From: Cecembia rubra
Lineage (GTDB): Bacteria > Bacteroidota > Bacteroidia > Cytophagales > Cyclobacteriaceae
Direction: 5' to 3'
Length of the DNA stretch: 64,000 bases
Assembly: GCF_003014575.1 (NCBI RefSeq)
Contig: NZ_PYGF01000001.1
Span: 682,001-746,000 of the forward strand
Shown: positions 9,029-18,890 of the stretch, one piece after another
Layout of the letters: each line of letters opens with the position of its first letter
Numbering within the stretch: the stretch's first letter is position 1
Program-made: the position numbers and the translations under genes
The notes under the pieces: generated by a model
Seen by the model: only the letters and a program-made list of their open reading frames with translations
Database searches by the model: none
What the model was told of the DNA's origin: nothing

Positions 9029-9064
9029 AAAGAGGCTGTCCAATATTTACTGGACAGCCTCTTT
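9029..9064. terminator. Intrinsic terminator after M28 peptidase gene
   Basis: A 14-bp perfect stem, AAAGAGGCTGTCCA (9029-9042) with TGGACAGCCTCTTT (9051-9064), and an 8-nt loop. T-rich sequence follows on the minus strand, so it ends the leftward peptidase transcript. It also has Ts on the plus side. Confidence 0.8.
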
Positions 9065-9074
9065 TTTAATGCAT

Positions 9075-10724
9075 TTACTTCTTCATGTAAGCTTCTCTGA
9101 TTGCTTTAAATTCAGATCCTTCTTTCCAACTTGGCCAAACATCTTGATTTACCAATCTCTTACCAATTGAAAAGTACAATTGAATTTCATCAATTGCAGC
9201 ATCAAGATCCCATTCGCCAGGAACATATTCATCCGAAGGTTTGTGGTAATGGTTCATCGTAAAATCCATCTGTTTCTGCAAACCATATGCTTTACCTTTT
9301 TCTATATGATCGATTCCAGTCCCAAAATACAAGGCGGGGATACCTATTTTGGCAAAATTAAAATGGTCAGACCTGTAATAATAACCTGCTGACGGCGTAG
9401 GTTCTGGAGCGCTGTATCTTCCAACTTTTTGAAGTTCACTTTCCAGCAAATCCTCCAGTTCGGATTGTCCAACACCAATTACTGAAACATCTTTCATTTT
9501 ACCGATATGATTGACCCCGTCAATGTTAATATTAGCTATTGTTTTTTCTTTCGGAAAAATTGGATTCTCTGCATAGTATGCAGACCCCCAAAGACCTTGT
9601 TCTTCTGCAGTGACAGCCAATAACACTACAGATCTTTCAGGCTTGCTTGCCATGAATGCCTTTCCCAATGCCATCAAAGCCGCAATTCCACTTGCATTGT
9701 CCAAAGCACCATTGTAAATACTATCTCCTTTTTCATCCGGCTTACCAATTCCCAAGTGGTCCCAATGTGCAGAGTAAATTAAGTATTCATTTGGTCTTTT
9801 TGTCCCTTCCACCATAGCTACGGCATTTTTGGACATGGCATACTTAACTTCAACATCCAAACTACTGCTGGCTTTTAAACCTAATGGTAAAGGTTTAAAT
9901 TCTTTGGATTTTGCAGAACTCATTACATCTTCGGCATTCACTCCGGCCATTCCAAAAAGTTGTTTTGCAATAGGAAGTGTTACCCATCCCTCAAAAACCG
10001 GCCTATATTTTTCCAGCCCTCTTGAATCCAAATAGAGTTTAGACGAATTCCATCCATTTTGCACAACATTAAAACCATATCCCGCTGGTTCGGTGTCATG
10101 AATAATAAGAACACCTAAAGCACCCTGTCTTGCAGCTTCTTCAAATTTATAAGTCCACCGACCATAATATGTCATCGTATTCCCTCTAAATAAATCTTCA
10201 CCTGAACTCCCAAATCCGGGATCATTGACCATGACCAAAACTATTTTCCCTTCTACCTCCAGATTTTCATAATCGTTCCAGCCATATTCAGGGGCAACAA
10301 TTCCATATCCTGCAAAAATGATTTCAGCATCCTCAAAATTTAAATATGAATCTGTCCGCTGGGTCCATAATACATAATCGTCGAAACCCTTTAAATTTAC
10401 CTCATTGGTAGCAGATTTGATTGTCATTTGGGAGGCAGGTCTACTAGTGATCGACATCATGGGGACATCTTGGAAATAACTGTCTCCATTTCCTGGTTTT
10501 AAACCAATTTTTTTGAATTCCTCTTCGAGATAATTCAAGGTTAAAGTTTCCCCTTCTGTGAAAGGCATCCTCCCCAAAAACTCATCTGAAGAAAGAGCAA
10601 TTACATGGGGCTCAAAATCTGAAACTTTAATCTGATAGTCTTCTTTTATTTTTTCTGAACAGGCGTAGGCCAATAAAGAAAAAGCCAGAACCACTGAAAT
10701 TTTTTGATAGCTGAATTTTTCCAT
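9075..10724 (-). CDS. M28 family metallopeptidase with PA domain, lipoprotein
   Basis: A 549-aa aminopeptidase-type zinc protease. The N-terminus is a lipoprotein signal (LLAYACSEK, Cys22). A PA (protease-associated) insert lies at about residues 130-260 (GKIVLVMVNDPGF, GALGVLIIHDTE). The M28 core carries the metal ligands in YSAHWDHLG (His, Asp), GALDNASG (bridging Asp), TAEEQGLWGSAYY (catalytic Glu-Glu) and a C-terminal HYHKPSDEY. It probably trims peptides in the periplasm or at the outer membrane. The gene is monocistronic. A paralogue with the same layout lies at 27819-29303. Confidence 0.9.
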   Translation of the reverse strand: MEKFSYQKISVVLAFSLLAYACSEKIKEDYQIKVSDFEPHVIALSSDEFLGRMPFTEGETLTLNYLEEEFKKIGLKPGNGDSYFQDVPMMSITSRPASQMTIKSATNEVNLKGFDDYVLWTQRTDSYLNFEDAEIIFAGYGIVAPEYGWNDYENLEVEGKIVLVMVNDPGFGSSGEDLFRGNTMTYYGRWTYKFEEAARQGALGVLIIHDTEPAGYGFNVVQNGWNSSKLYLDSRGLEKYRPVFEGWVTLPIAKQLFGMAGVNAEDVMSSAKSKEFKPLPLGLKASSSLDVEVKYAMSKNAVAMVEGTKRPNEYLIYSAHWDHLGIGKPDEKGDSIYNGALDNASGIAALMALGKAFMASKPERSVVLLAVTAEEQGLWGSAYYAENPIFPKEKTIANINIDGVNHIGKMKDVSVIGVGQSELEDLLESELQKVGRYSAPEPTPSAGYYYRSDHFNFAKIGIPALYFGTGIDHIEKGKAYGLQKQMDFTMNHYHKPSDEYVPGEWDLDAAIDEIQLYFSIGKRLVNQDVWPSWKEGSEFKAIREAYMKK

Positions 10725-10744
10725 TTTTCTTCACATGATTTTGC

Positions 10745-10752
10745 CAAAAATA
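10745..10752 (-). promoter_or_regulatory. Candidate -7 box for M28 peptidase
   Basis: CAAAAATA on the plus strand is TATTTTTG on the minus strand, an exact TAnnTTTG match 20 bp before the ATG. No TTG box was found at the usual distance. Confidence 0.35.
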
Positions 10753-10852
10753 AAAAAATTATCCTTATCCCCACATCTCTTAATAATGGAGTGCTGATGG
10801 AAAGGGTTTTTGACTGAGAAACGTTATTTTTACATATTCAAGATCTGAATAA

Positions 10853-11887
10853 ATGAAAACTATACTGAGAGTTTTATTAACTACTGCAATCATTGTAGCT
10901 ATTATTTACATGTTTGGCCCCAAAGCAAAAATACAAACTTTGGATGGGGAATATCCAATTGTCCCAACTAGGATGATGGAATTAGAGACTTATATCAAGA
11001 GTAAAGAGGATACCGTTTTTGGTTTGAAACCTGGTAACCAGGCCAAGATTATTTGGGCTGATAGTACAAAAAAAAGCAAAACCACCTATTCTATCGTATA
11101 TATTCATGGATTTGGAGCCAGTGAAATGGAAGGATCTCCAGTCAACAGGGAAGTTGCACGTTATTTCAATGCCAACTTGTATTTGGTACGGCTTCCGGAA
11201 CATGGGATCAAGAGACCGGATGCCATGCGTTACATGACAGCCCAAAAGCTAGTTGACGAGGTTAGAGAGGCATACATGATAGGAAAAAGTTTGGGTGATT
11301 CTGTTATAGTGATGGGTACATCTATGGGAGGAGCTCTTTCCTTGATACTTGCATCGGAAAGTCCAGACATGAAGGCTTTGGTGCTTTACTCTCCTGCGAT
11401 TCGTGAAGGCGGTGATGCATTGGAACAATTTTTTAGACCGTGGTCAAAATATATAGCTGAAAAATTCCTCTATGAAAATGGTGTTAGGTCTACACCAAGG
11501 GAAGGAGACAAAGCAAAATATTGGTCAGAGGAGTACCATGTCAATGGATTTGAAAGTCTGGCTGTTTTACTAAGAAGCAAGATGAATGTAGGCACATTTA
11601 AGAGAATAAGCATACCGGTTTTTTTGGGATACTATTTCAAAAATGATCAGGAACAGGATTTTGTCGTTTCTGTACCAAAAATGCTTGAAATGTATGACCA
11701 GTTGGCCACAAAGGATAACATGAAAAGGAAAATAGCATTTCCTGAAACCGGCGACCATGTCATTGCCTCAAGTATAACTTCAAAAGATTGGGAATCAGTG
11801 CTTAGGGAAACGATCAACTTTCTTGAAAAAGTTGCAGGTGTTAAAGTTCCAGAAAAAAATGAAGAATTAATTGAAGAAGAAGCCTAA
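10853..11887 (+). CDS. Alpha/beta hydrolase, membrane-anchored
   Basis: A 344-aa serine hydrolase of the alpha/beta fold. One N-terminal hydrophobic segment (residues 5-21) acts as signal anchor. The oxyanion strand is IVYIHGFGAS. The nucleophile elbow is GTSMGG (Ser about residue 160), followed by an acid residue near FKNDQEQD and the His in ETGDHVIAS, completing a plausible triad. The C-terminal tail is acidic (NEELIEEEA). It converges on the DUF1684 gene, and the two stop codons overlap by 4 bp. The substrate, perhaps a lipid or carboxyl ester, cannot be told from sequence. Confidence 0.85.
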   Translation: MKTILRVLLTTAIIVAIIYMFGPKAKIQTLDGEYPIVPTRMMELETYIKSKEDTVFGLKPGNQAKIIWADSTKKSKTTYSIVYIHGFGASEMEGSPVNREVARYFNANLYLVRLPEHGIKRPDAMRYMTAQKLVDEVREAYMIGKSLGDSVIVMGTSMGGALSLILASESPDMKALVLYSPAIREGGDALEQFFRPWSKYIAEKFLYENGVRSTPREGDKAKYWSEEYHVNGFESLAVLLRSKMNVGTFKRISIPVFLGYYFKNDQEQDFVVSVPKMLEMYDQLATKDNMKRKIAFPETGDHVIASSITSKDWESVLRETINFLEKVAGVKVPEKNEELIEEEA

Positions 11888-12798
11888 TGGTCTCCAAAAT
11901 TCTTATGCCCAGCAGTAATTGCTAGATCAAGTATATTTTGCCTAGGGGGAAGCGGACAAGTAGCATGGGGTGTATAGACACAAGGTGGGTTATAGGCTTT
12001 GTTGAAATCCAGAATGATCTTACCTGTGGCATCGGCCTTTTTCACATACATATAGCGGCCTCCTCCGTAAGTCTCCCTCCCGCTGGTAGCATCTGCAAAA
12101 ATCAAAAATAATTCTTCATCTTCTTCATTTCCTAATGCATCAATTTTATATGTAGATCCATCATATACAAATTTTATAGAGCCTGGAGAGAGATTTGGAG
12201 TGGTTTGTCCTATAACATTGGTGATCATAATTTCTTTTGGTGGATTATTAGGAACAAATTCAGCAATTATTCTCCAAGATATATCAACAGGATAACGGTC
12301 TACTCCTTCAAATTTTTTGATTGCCTGAGCTTCAAAGTCCCTTAATCTCAAACCATAAGCATCGGCCCTTTTGATAATAACCCAATTTAAACTCTGAAAA
12401 CTGAGTGCTTCAGAAATTCCTTGATCTTGATCAAAAATTAAGGTTTTTCCATTCACTTCTCCCGCCTTAGATGTAACCCCATCAATATTAGGGGTAAAAA
12501 ATACTTTTCCATCCTTCAGTTCAAATGTGCCTATTTCATCAGGAAAAATGTCTGATTCCAGCTTCAAATTCATATCAATCCCTGAACCAAATGAATTCAA
12601 TCCCTCCTCCAGCCAATAAAGTCCGATCAAGTTCAACCATCCTGTTTCTGACCTGAGAGATGCCATTTGATTTTCATGCCATTGATTGATTTCTTCTAAG
12701 TGTTCCTGAGTACTGATATTCTCGGATTTGGAGGAACAGGAAATAGAAAAAATGACAAATAGGCTGATTAATGCTGAAATATTTTTCATTTGATTCAT
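11884..12798 (-). CDS. DUF1684 domain lipoprotein
   Basis: A secreted protein of the DUF1684 family. Family hallmarks are visible: WLNLIGLYWLEEGLNSFGSG near the N-terminus, GRETYGGGRYMYV, and the C-terminal NPPCVYTPHATCPLPPRQN. The lipobox is FSISCSS. ATG 12798 (or 12789, MKNISALIS) puts the signal peptide at the N-terminus; a further in-frame start at 12864 would add a non-signal extension and is unlikely. No biochemical role is established for the family as far as I know. It is divergent from the DUF1080 gene, with 117 bp between the starts. Confidence 0.85.
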   Translation of the reverse strand: MNQMKNISALISLFVIFSISCSSKSENISTQEHLEEINQWHENQMASLRSETGWLNLIGLYWLEEGLNSFGSGIDMNLKLESDIFPDEIGTFELKDGKVFFTPNIDGVTSKAGEVNGKTLIFDQDQGISEALSFQSLNWVIIKRADAYGLRLRDFEAQAIKKFEGVDRYPVDISWRIIAEFVPNNPPKEIMITNVIGQTTPNLSPGSIKFVYDGSTYKIDALGNEEDEELFLIFADATSGRETYGGGRYMYVKKADATGKIILDFNKAYNPPCVYTPHATCPLPPRQNILDLAITAGHKNFGDH

Positions 12799-12915
12799 AA
12801 TAGGAAAACAAAAATAATGGCTTTGTGGAAATTTTTTAATGAAAATTACATGATCAGTATCCAATACAATCGAATAATTTGCTTATTTGGGTCAGTTCAC
12901 CATAAAACAATTGTA

Positions 12916-13674
12916 ATGAAAAATCTGGTAATCCTCTCAGTTCTTCTATTCCTGAATTCCAGCATTCTTGCCCAAATTGGAGTTGGGGCCAAAAAACCTG
13001 CTAATGCTCAAATGTTATTTGATGGAAGTAGGGAAATGTTAGATGAAAAATGGACCTATTGGGAAGGTCCTCGACTGAAAGCTTCACTTCCAATCAAGTG
13101 GCAAATAGTAATTGACCCGGTAGATAGAGGATATGCAATGAACAGCAATGACCCTGCTGCTGCCGGGGGCTTATATGGGGCTGCAGATATTATCACCAAA
13201 CAGGAGTTCAGAGATTTTAGATTACATGTTGAATTTTTGGTTCAAAATGAAGGTGGAAACTCAGGAGTATATCTCCAAAACAGGTATGAAATCCAGATTT
13301 TGGACGGGGATTATGGCTTACATGGTATGGCTGCCATCATCAATGAACACCTTCCTACCATTCAGGCATACAACGGAACAGGCAAGTGGAATGCGTATGA
13401 CATCACCTTCAGGGCGGCAAGATTTAAAAACGGGAAACTGACTGAAAAAGCAAGGGTTACTGTCTATTTCAATGGCAAAAAAATCCATGAAAACAAAGAA
13501 ATCCAACAAGTATGGGGAGGTCCTAATTCTGGGCAGGATGGTGGAAATGATGGAGGAAAAGGAATTACGGATAGGCCTGGAGGAATTAAGCTACAGGCCG
13601 AAGGCCATGATGTCCTTTACAGGAATATTTGGATTAAGGAGTTAAAAATTAAAAATCCCAAAACGGATTTTTAA
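12916..13674 (+). CDS. DUF1080 (3-keto-disaccharide hydrolase-like) secreted protein
   Basis: A 252-aa secreted beta-sandwich protein with signal peptide (residues 1-19, SSILAQ). The DUF1080/LamG-like core is evident: FDGSREMLDEKW, DFRLHVEFLVQNEGGNSGVYLQNRYEIQILDG and a Gly-rich stretch GGPNSGQDGGNDGGKG, ending with IKLQAEGHDVLYRNIWIKEL. Family members include 3-keto-glycoside hydrolases, which act on 3-keto sugars made by dehydrogenases. ATG 12916 is chosen because it starts the signal peptide; the frame is open further upstream to 12790. The sugar substrate is inferred only from the family. Confidence 0.82.
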   Translation: MKNLVILSVLLFLNSSILAQIGVGAKKPANAQMLFDGSREMLDEKWTYWEGPRLKASLPIKWQIVIDPVDRGYAMNSNDPAAAGGLYGAADIITKQEFRDFRLHVEFLVQNEGGNSGVYLQNRYEIQILDGDYGLHGMAAIINEHLPTIQAYNGTGKWNAYDITFRAARFKNGKLTEKARVTVYFNGKKIHENKEIQQVWGGPNSGQDGGNDGGKGITDRPGGIKLQAEGHDVLYRNIWIKELKIKNPKTDF

Positions 13675-13716
13675 ATCTAAGGAAATGGAAACCTAAATAG
13701 ATTAATAAAGATTTAG

Positions 13717-15363
<1,647 letters not shown>

Positions 15364-15475
15364 ACTCAAGACTTAAGAATTAAGACTCAAGATTGATGTA
15401 CCATGTACTAAATACATTTGATTCTTATTTCTTGCTTGCTTTTAAGCTCTAGCTTCTCGTCTCAAGCTTCTTATT

Positions 15476-15524
15476 TCTTATGTCCTTTGTCTTATGTCTT
15501 TTGTCTTATGTCTTATGTCTTATG
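15476..15524. repeat. Heptamer tandem repeat (TCTTATG)n
   Basis: Seven consecutive 7-bp units: five exact TCTTATG and two variants (TCCTTTG, TCTTTTG), followed by a broken unit (TCTCGCC). Flanking DNA from 15364 to 15475 is also pyrimidine/purine-biased, with repeated ACTCAAGA and CTTATTTCTTA words. The tract ends 29 bp before the symporter start codon. Confidence 0.85.
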
Positions 15525-15553
15525 TCTCGCCTCTAACCTAAACACAAAAGAAC

Positions 15554-16966
15554 TTGCTTCTCACAGCAATCATAATCTATATCCTGATTACCGTAGCGAT
15601 AGGTGCCTGGTCGTCCAAACTGGTCAAAAATTCCAATGACTTTGTTTTGGCGGGTAGGCAGTTACCGCTTTTTTTGTCTGCCTCTGCCCTATTTGCCACT
15701 TGGTTTGGATCTGAAACTATATTTGGTGCTTCTTCGGAATATTTGGACCATGGATTACAGGGAGTCATAGAAGATCCATTTGGAGGAGCCCTTTGCCTGA
15801 TTTTATTTGGCGTATTTTACCTCAAACCCATGTACCGCATGAATGTGCTTACGATTGGGGATGTTTATAAAAAGATTTTTGGTAAAAGAGTTGAGTTTTT
15901 TGCCTCCATTTTTATGGTTCCTGTATATTTTGGATATGTAGCCGCTCAGTTGGTTGCATTATCTTTGATTTTCACCTCTGTAGCTGAAATTAGTATAGCC
16001 CAAGGAATTATCATATCAGCAGCAATTGTTGTATTTTACACATTTTTAGGTGGAATGTGGGCCATTTCTATTACGGACTTCATCCAAACTACTTTGATTG
16101 TGATAGGATTGGTTTGGGTAACTGTCCTTGTGGTTGAAAAAGCAGGTGGGATAATGCCAATTCTTGAATCGGCTCCAGAAGGAAGTTTCCAATTTTTCCC
16201 TGATCCGGATAAAATTTCCTGGTTGAATTATTTAGGAGCATGGATTATTCTGGGCTTGGGAAGCATTCCCAGTCAGGACATTTACCAGAGGGTCATGGCT
16301 TCCAAATCTGAAAAAATAGCAGTGCAATCGACTTATTTAGCTGGAATTTTTTATGTCACCATTGGATTACTTCCTTTGTTTATTGCATTAGGCGCCAAGC
16401 ACTTATATCCTGAGATATACCTTGAGAACAAACAGTTATTATTGCCTCAAATGGTCTTGCTCCATAGTGGGGTTCATGTACAGATATTGTTTTTTGGAGC
16501 TTTAATTTCAGCCATCATGAGTACTACAAGCTCAGGATTATTGGCACCTTCTGCAATCGTTTCTGAAAATTTGATCCGCCCTTATTTTGGTAATCGATTG
16601 AGTGACAAACATTTTCTTTGGATTTTAAGACTCAATATTATTTGCATTGCGATTATTGCTACCATAATGGCACAATGGAAGACAAATATTTATGAATTGG
16701 TAGCCAATGCCTCTATTTTGATGCTGGTTTCCTTATTTGTTCCACTTACAGCTGGGCTTTATTGGAAAAAAGCATCTGAAATGGGCGCCATCATGTCCAT
16801 TGTTTTCGGAATGATTACCTATCTTGGCCTCTTGCTTTCCGATTTACCCTATTATCCACATTTACCCGCATTGGGAGTCAGTGCAGTAGCCATGATTCTT
16901 GGTTCCGTATTATTTCCAGTAAACTCTAAAAACCATGTCAACTTATCAAAAAATAAAGCTTCATAA
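15554..16966 (+). CDS. Sodium:solute symporter family protein
   Basis: A 470-aa polytopic inner-membrane transporter of the SSS family with about 13 hydrophobic helices. Family marks include DFVLAGRQLPLFLSASALFATWFGSE near the N-terminus and the conserved SAIMSTTSSGLLAPSAIVSEN segment around residues 317-337. The substrate could be a sugar, amino acid or organic acid. The start appears to be TTG 15554: a TAA lies 15 bp upstream in frame and no ATG occurs before the first helix. A heptamer repeat lies directly upstream. The 3' end overlaps the RlmI-like gene by 32 bp, suggesting translational coupling. Confidence 0.88.
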   Translation: MLLTAIIIYILITVAIGAWSSKLVKNSNDFVLAGRQLPLFLSASALFATWFGSETIFGASSEYLDHGLQGVIEDPFGGALCLILFGVFYLKPMYRMNVLTIGDVYKKIFGKRVEFFASIFMVPVYFGYVAAQLVALSLIFTSVAEISIAQGIIISAAIVVFYTFLGGMWAISITDFIQTTLIVIGLVWVTVLVVEKAGGIMPILESAPEGSFQFFPDPDKISWLNYLGAWIILGLGSIPSQDIYQRVMASKSEKIAVQSTYLAGIFYVTIGLLPLFIALGAKHLYPEIYLENKQLLLPQMVLLHSGVHVQILFFGALISAIMSTTSSGLLAPSAIVSENLIRPYFGNRLSDKHFLWILRLNIICIAIIATIMAQWKTNIYELVANASILMLVSLFVPLTAGLYWKKASEMGAIMSIVFGMITYLGLLLSDLPYYPHLPALGVSAVAMILGSVLFPVNSKNHVNLSKNKAS

Positions 16967-18116
16967 AGGAAAAGAGGTTTCCATATTGAGAAAGCACCAT
17001 TGGGTTTTTTCTGGTGCCATTGCTAATAAAGATGAAAGCTTTGAAAATGGAGAACTGGTTGAGGTAGTTGACCATAAAGGTAATTTCCTGGGAATAGGAC
17101 ATTTTCAACACGGATCCATTATGGTTCGTCTGATAACTTTTGAAAATGAAAAAATCAATATTGAATTTTGGATTAAAAAACTTAAAGCTGCATACCAAGT
17201 CAGGGAAAGTTTAGGTTTGACCAATAACCCAATGACAAATGTATTTAGACTGGTGCATGGGGAAGGTGATGGTTTGCCAGGTTTAATAATTGATTATTAT
17301 AACGGTACTGCAGTAGTTCAGACCCATCATATTGGCATGTTCCGTCATGTAAAGGATATTGCAAATGCTCTTCAAAGTGTTTTTGGCAATCAGTTACATG
17401 CTGTCTATGATAAAAGTGCAGAAACCTTACCAAAAAACATTGGAGTTGAAAACAGATTGGTTTGGGGTGAACCCCAGACAAATCTTGTCCTTGAATACGG
17501 CTGTCAATTTGAAATAGACTGGGAAAAAGGGCAAAAAACCGGATTTTTTGTAGACCAAAGGGAAAACAGAAATTTATTGGGTTTATATAGTAAGGGGAAA
17601 AAAGTATTGAATTCATTTTGCTATTCAGGCGGATTTTCAGTCGCTGCACTGAAAGCAGGCGCCATTGAGGTGCATTCAGTGGATATTTCCGCCAAAGCAA
17701 TTGACCTTACTGATAAAAATGTAAACCTCAATGAAGGTTTTGGTGGTAAGCATTCTTCTACCGTAGCAGATGTGGTGAAATACATCCGTGAAATTGACAA
17801 TGATTTTGATATCATAGTACTGGATCCTCCTGCCTTCGCTAAAAATATCAAAGCAAGGCATAATGCGGTTCAAGGCTACAAAAGGTTAAATGCCGAGGCT
17901 TTGAAAAAAATTAAACCCGGTGGAATATTATTTACATTTTCCTGCTCACAAGTGGTAGACAAACAGCTTTTTGCACATACAATTACCGCGGCAGCCTTAG
18001 AAACAGGGCGAAATGTCCGAATCCTTCATTACCTATCCCAACCAGCTGATCATCCGGTTAACATTTATCATACTGAAACAGAATATTTAAAAGGGCTTGT
18101 ACTTTATGTTGACTAA
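16935..18116 (+). CDS. Class I SAM-dependent rRNA methyltransferase (RlmI-like)
   Basis: A 393-aa RNA methyltransferase. An N-terminal PUA-like domain (KGKEVSILRKHHWVFSGAI, to about residue 75) precedes a linker and a Rossmann SAM-binding domain: FFVDQRENR, VLNSFCYSGGFSVAALKAGA (motif I), VHSVDIS (motif II), LDPPAFAK (motif IV) and FTFSCSQVV. This order is that of RlmI, which makes m5C1962 in 23S rRNA. The catalytic cysteine is probably in the FSCSQ motif. The gene overlaps the symporter by 32 bp and shares its transcript. Confidence 0.88.
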   Translation: MSTYQKIKLHKGKEVSILRKHHWVFSGAIANKDESFENGELVEVVDHKGNFLGIGHFQHGSIMVRLITFENEKINIEFWIKKLKAAYQVRESLGLTNNPMTNVFRLVHGEGDGLPGLIIDYYNGTAVVQTHHIGMFRHVKDIANALQSVFGNQLHAVYDKSAETLPKNIGVENRLVWGEPQTNLVLEYGCQFEIDWEKGQKTGFFVDQRENRNLLGLYSKGKKVLNSFCYSGGFSVAALKAGAIEVHSVDISAKAIDLTDKNVNLNEGFGGKHSSTVADVVKYIREIDNDFDIIVLDPPAFAKNIKARHNAVQGYKRLNAEALKKIKPGGILFTFSCSQVVDKQLFAHTITAAALETGRNVRILHYLSQPADHPVNIYHTETEYLKGLVLYVD

Positions 18117-18221
18117 TTCCAAAATAATTTGAAATTAACATGCTGCCAATTTCAAATTCTAGAGTTGAAATTTGGAAAATGATCAGATATATAGCTTACT
18201 TTAAACAAAAAAATTCAAAAC

Positions 18222-18656
18222 ATGTACATTGGACTGAAACATCTTCACTCTGGACTGGCCTACTTGGCTCTTGCCGCATTGGCAATTGTGTTTATTTATG
18301 CGCTGATTGGTGCCCTGAGCAATAGGGAATTTACTGAAAAAGACAGAAAATTCGCGCTCATCGCTTTTATACTTTCACATGTTCAGCTGTTGATTGGCCT
18401 TATCCTTTATTTTGTTAGTCCCTTAGGGTTTACTTTACTTAAAGGAGGAGGAGCTATGTCAGACAGTACTGCTAGGCTTACAGCCCTGGAACATCCATTG
18501 ATAAATATTTTGGCCATTGTAGTCATTACAATAGGGTACTCAAGAGCAAAGAAATTTAGTGAAAGCCGTGCAAAATTCAGATCTATCTACATGCTATATG
18601 CCATTGGCCTAGTTTTGATCATAAGTAGAATACCATGGTCCAATTGGATAGGTTAA
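18222..18656 (+). CDS. Four-helix membrane protein, cytochrome b-like
   Basis: A 144-aa integral membrane protein with four hydrophobic helices (about residues 10-30, 44-66, 92-110 and 121-138). Histidines sit at helix ends (KHLHSG at the start, LSHVQL before helix 2, LEHPLIN before helix 3), a layout that could ligate haem, and similar Bacteroidota proteins are often labelled cytochrome B. The haem role is unproven. It starts 105 bp after the methyltransferase. A shifted upstream frame beginning at 18140 is not coding. Confidence 0.65.
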   Translation: MYIGLKHLHSGLAYLALAALAIVFIYALIGALSNREFTEKDRKFALIAFILSHVQLLIGLILYFVSPLGFTLLKGGGAMSDSTARLTALEHPLINILAIVVITIGYSRAKKFSESRAKFRSIYMLYAIGLVLIISRIPWSNWIG

Positions 18657-18846
18657 AAACAATTAAAAAATTAATATGTATATCCGCAATTAGACCAGTA
18701 ACCAATTTAAATTGGGTCTTAAATCAACCTGATATTAATAGATATTGGATCCGCCTCGGGAGACAAGTTATTCATTGATATTGGTTTGAAATCTTAGGTT
18801 TATTCTATTGTGATTATTCTACTGGCATGAAAGCGGACAATCATAA

Positions 18847-18890
18847 AAATTAAAAAACCGCCCTAGATTATAAAGGCGGTTTTTTAATTT
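18847..18890. terminator. Bidirectional intrinsic terminator
   Basis: A 16-bp perfect stem (18847-18862 with 18875-18890), core AAAAAACCGCC / GGCGGTTTTTT, and a 12-nt loop. It serves the leftward AsmA-like gene, whose stop codon abuts it, and the rightward small membrane protein gene. Confidence 0.8.

Noticed and set aside
15364..15545. CRISPR array
   Set aside because: Units are 7 bp and contiguous, without spacers; no cas genes are present anywhere in the window.
15418..15639. 73-codon plus-strand frame over the heptamer repeat
   Set aside because: Its apparent protein is made of the repeat (SYVFCLMSYVLC), and it runs out of frame into the symporter gene.
17245..17700. 151-codon minus-strand frame inside the RlmI-like gene
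   Set aside because: Antisense shadow of a well-conserved methyltransferase gene; no recognisable domain.
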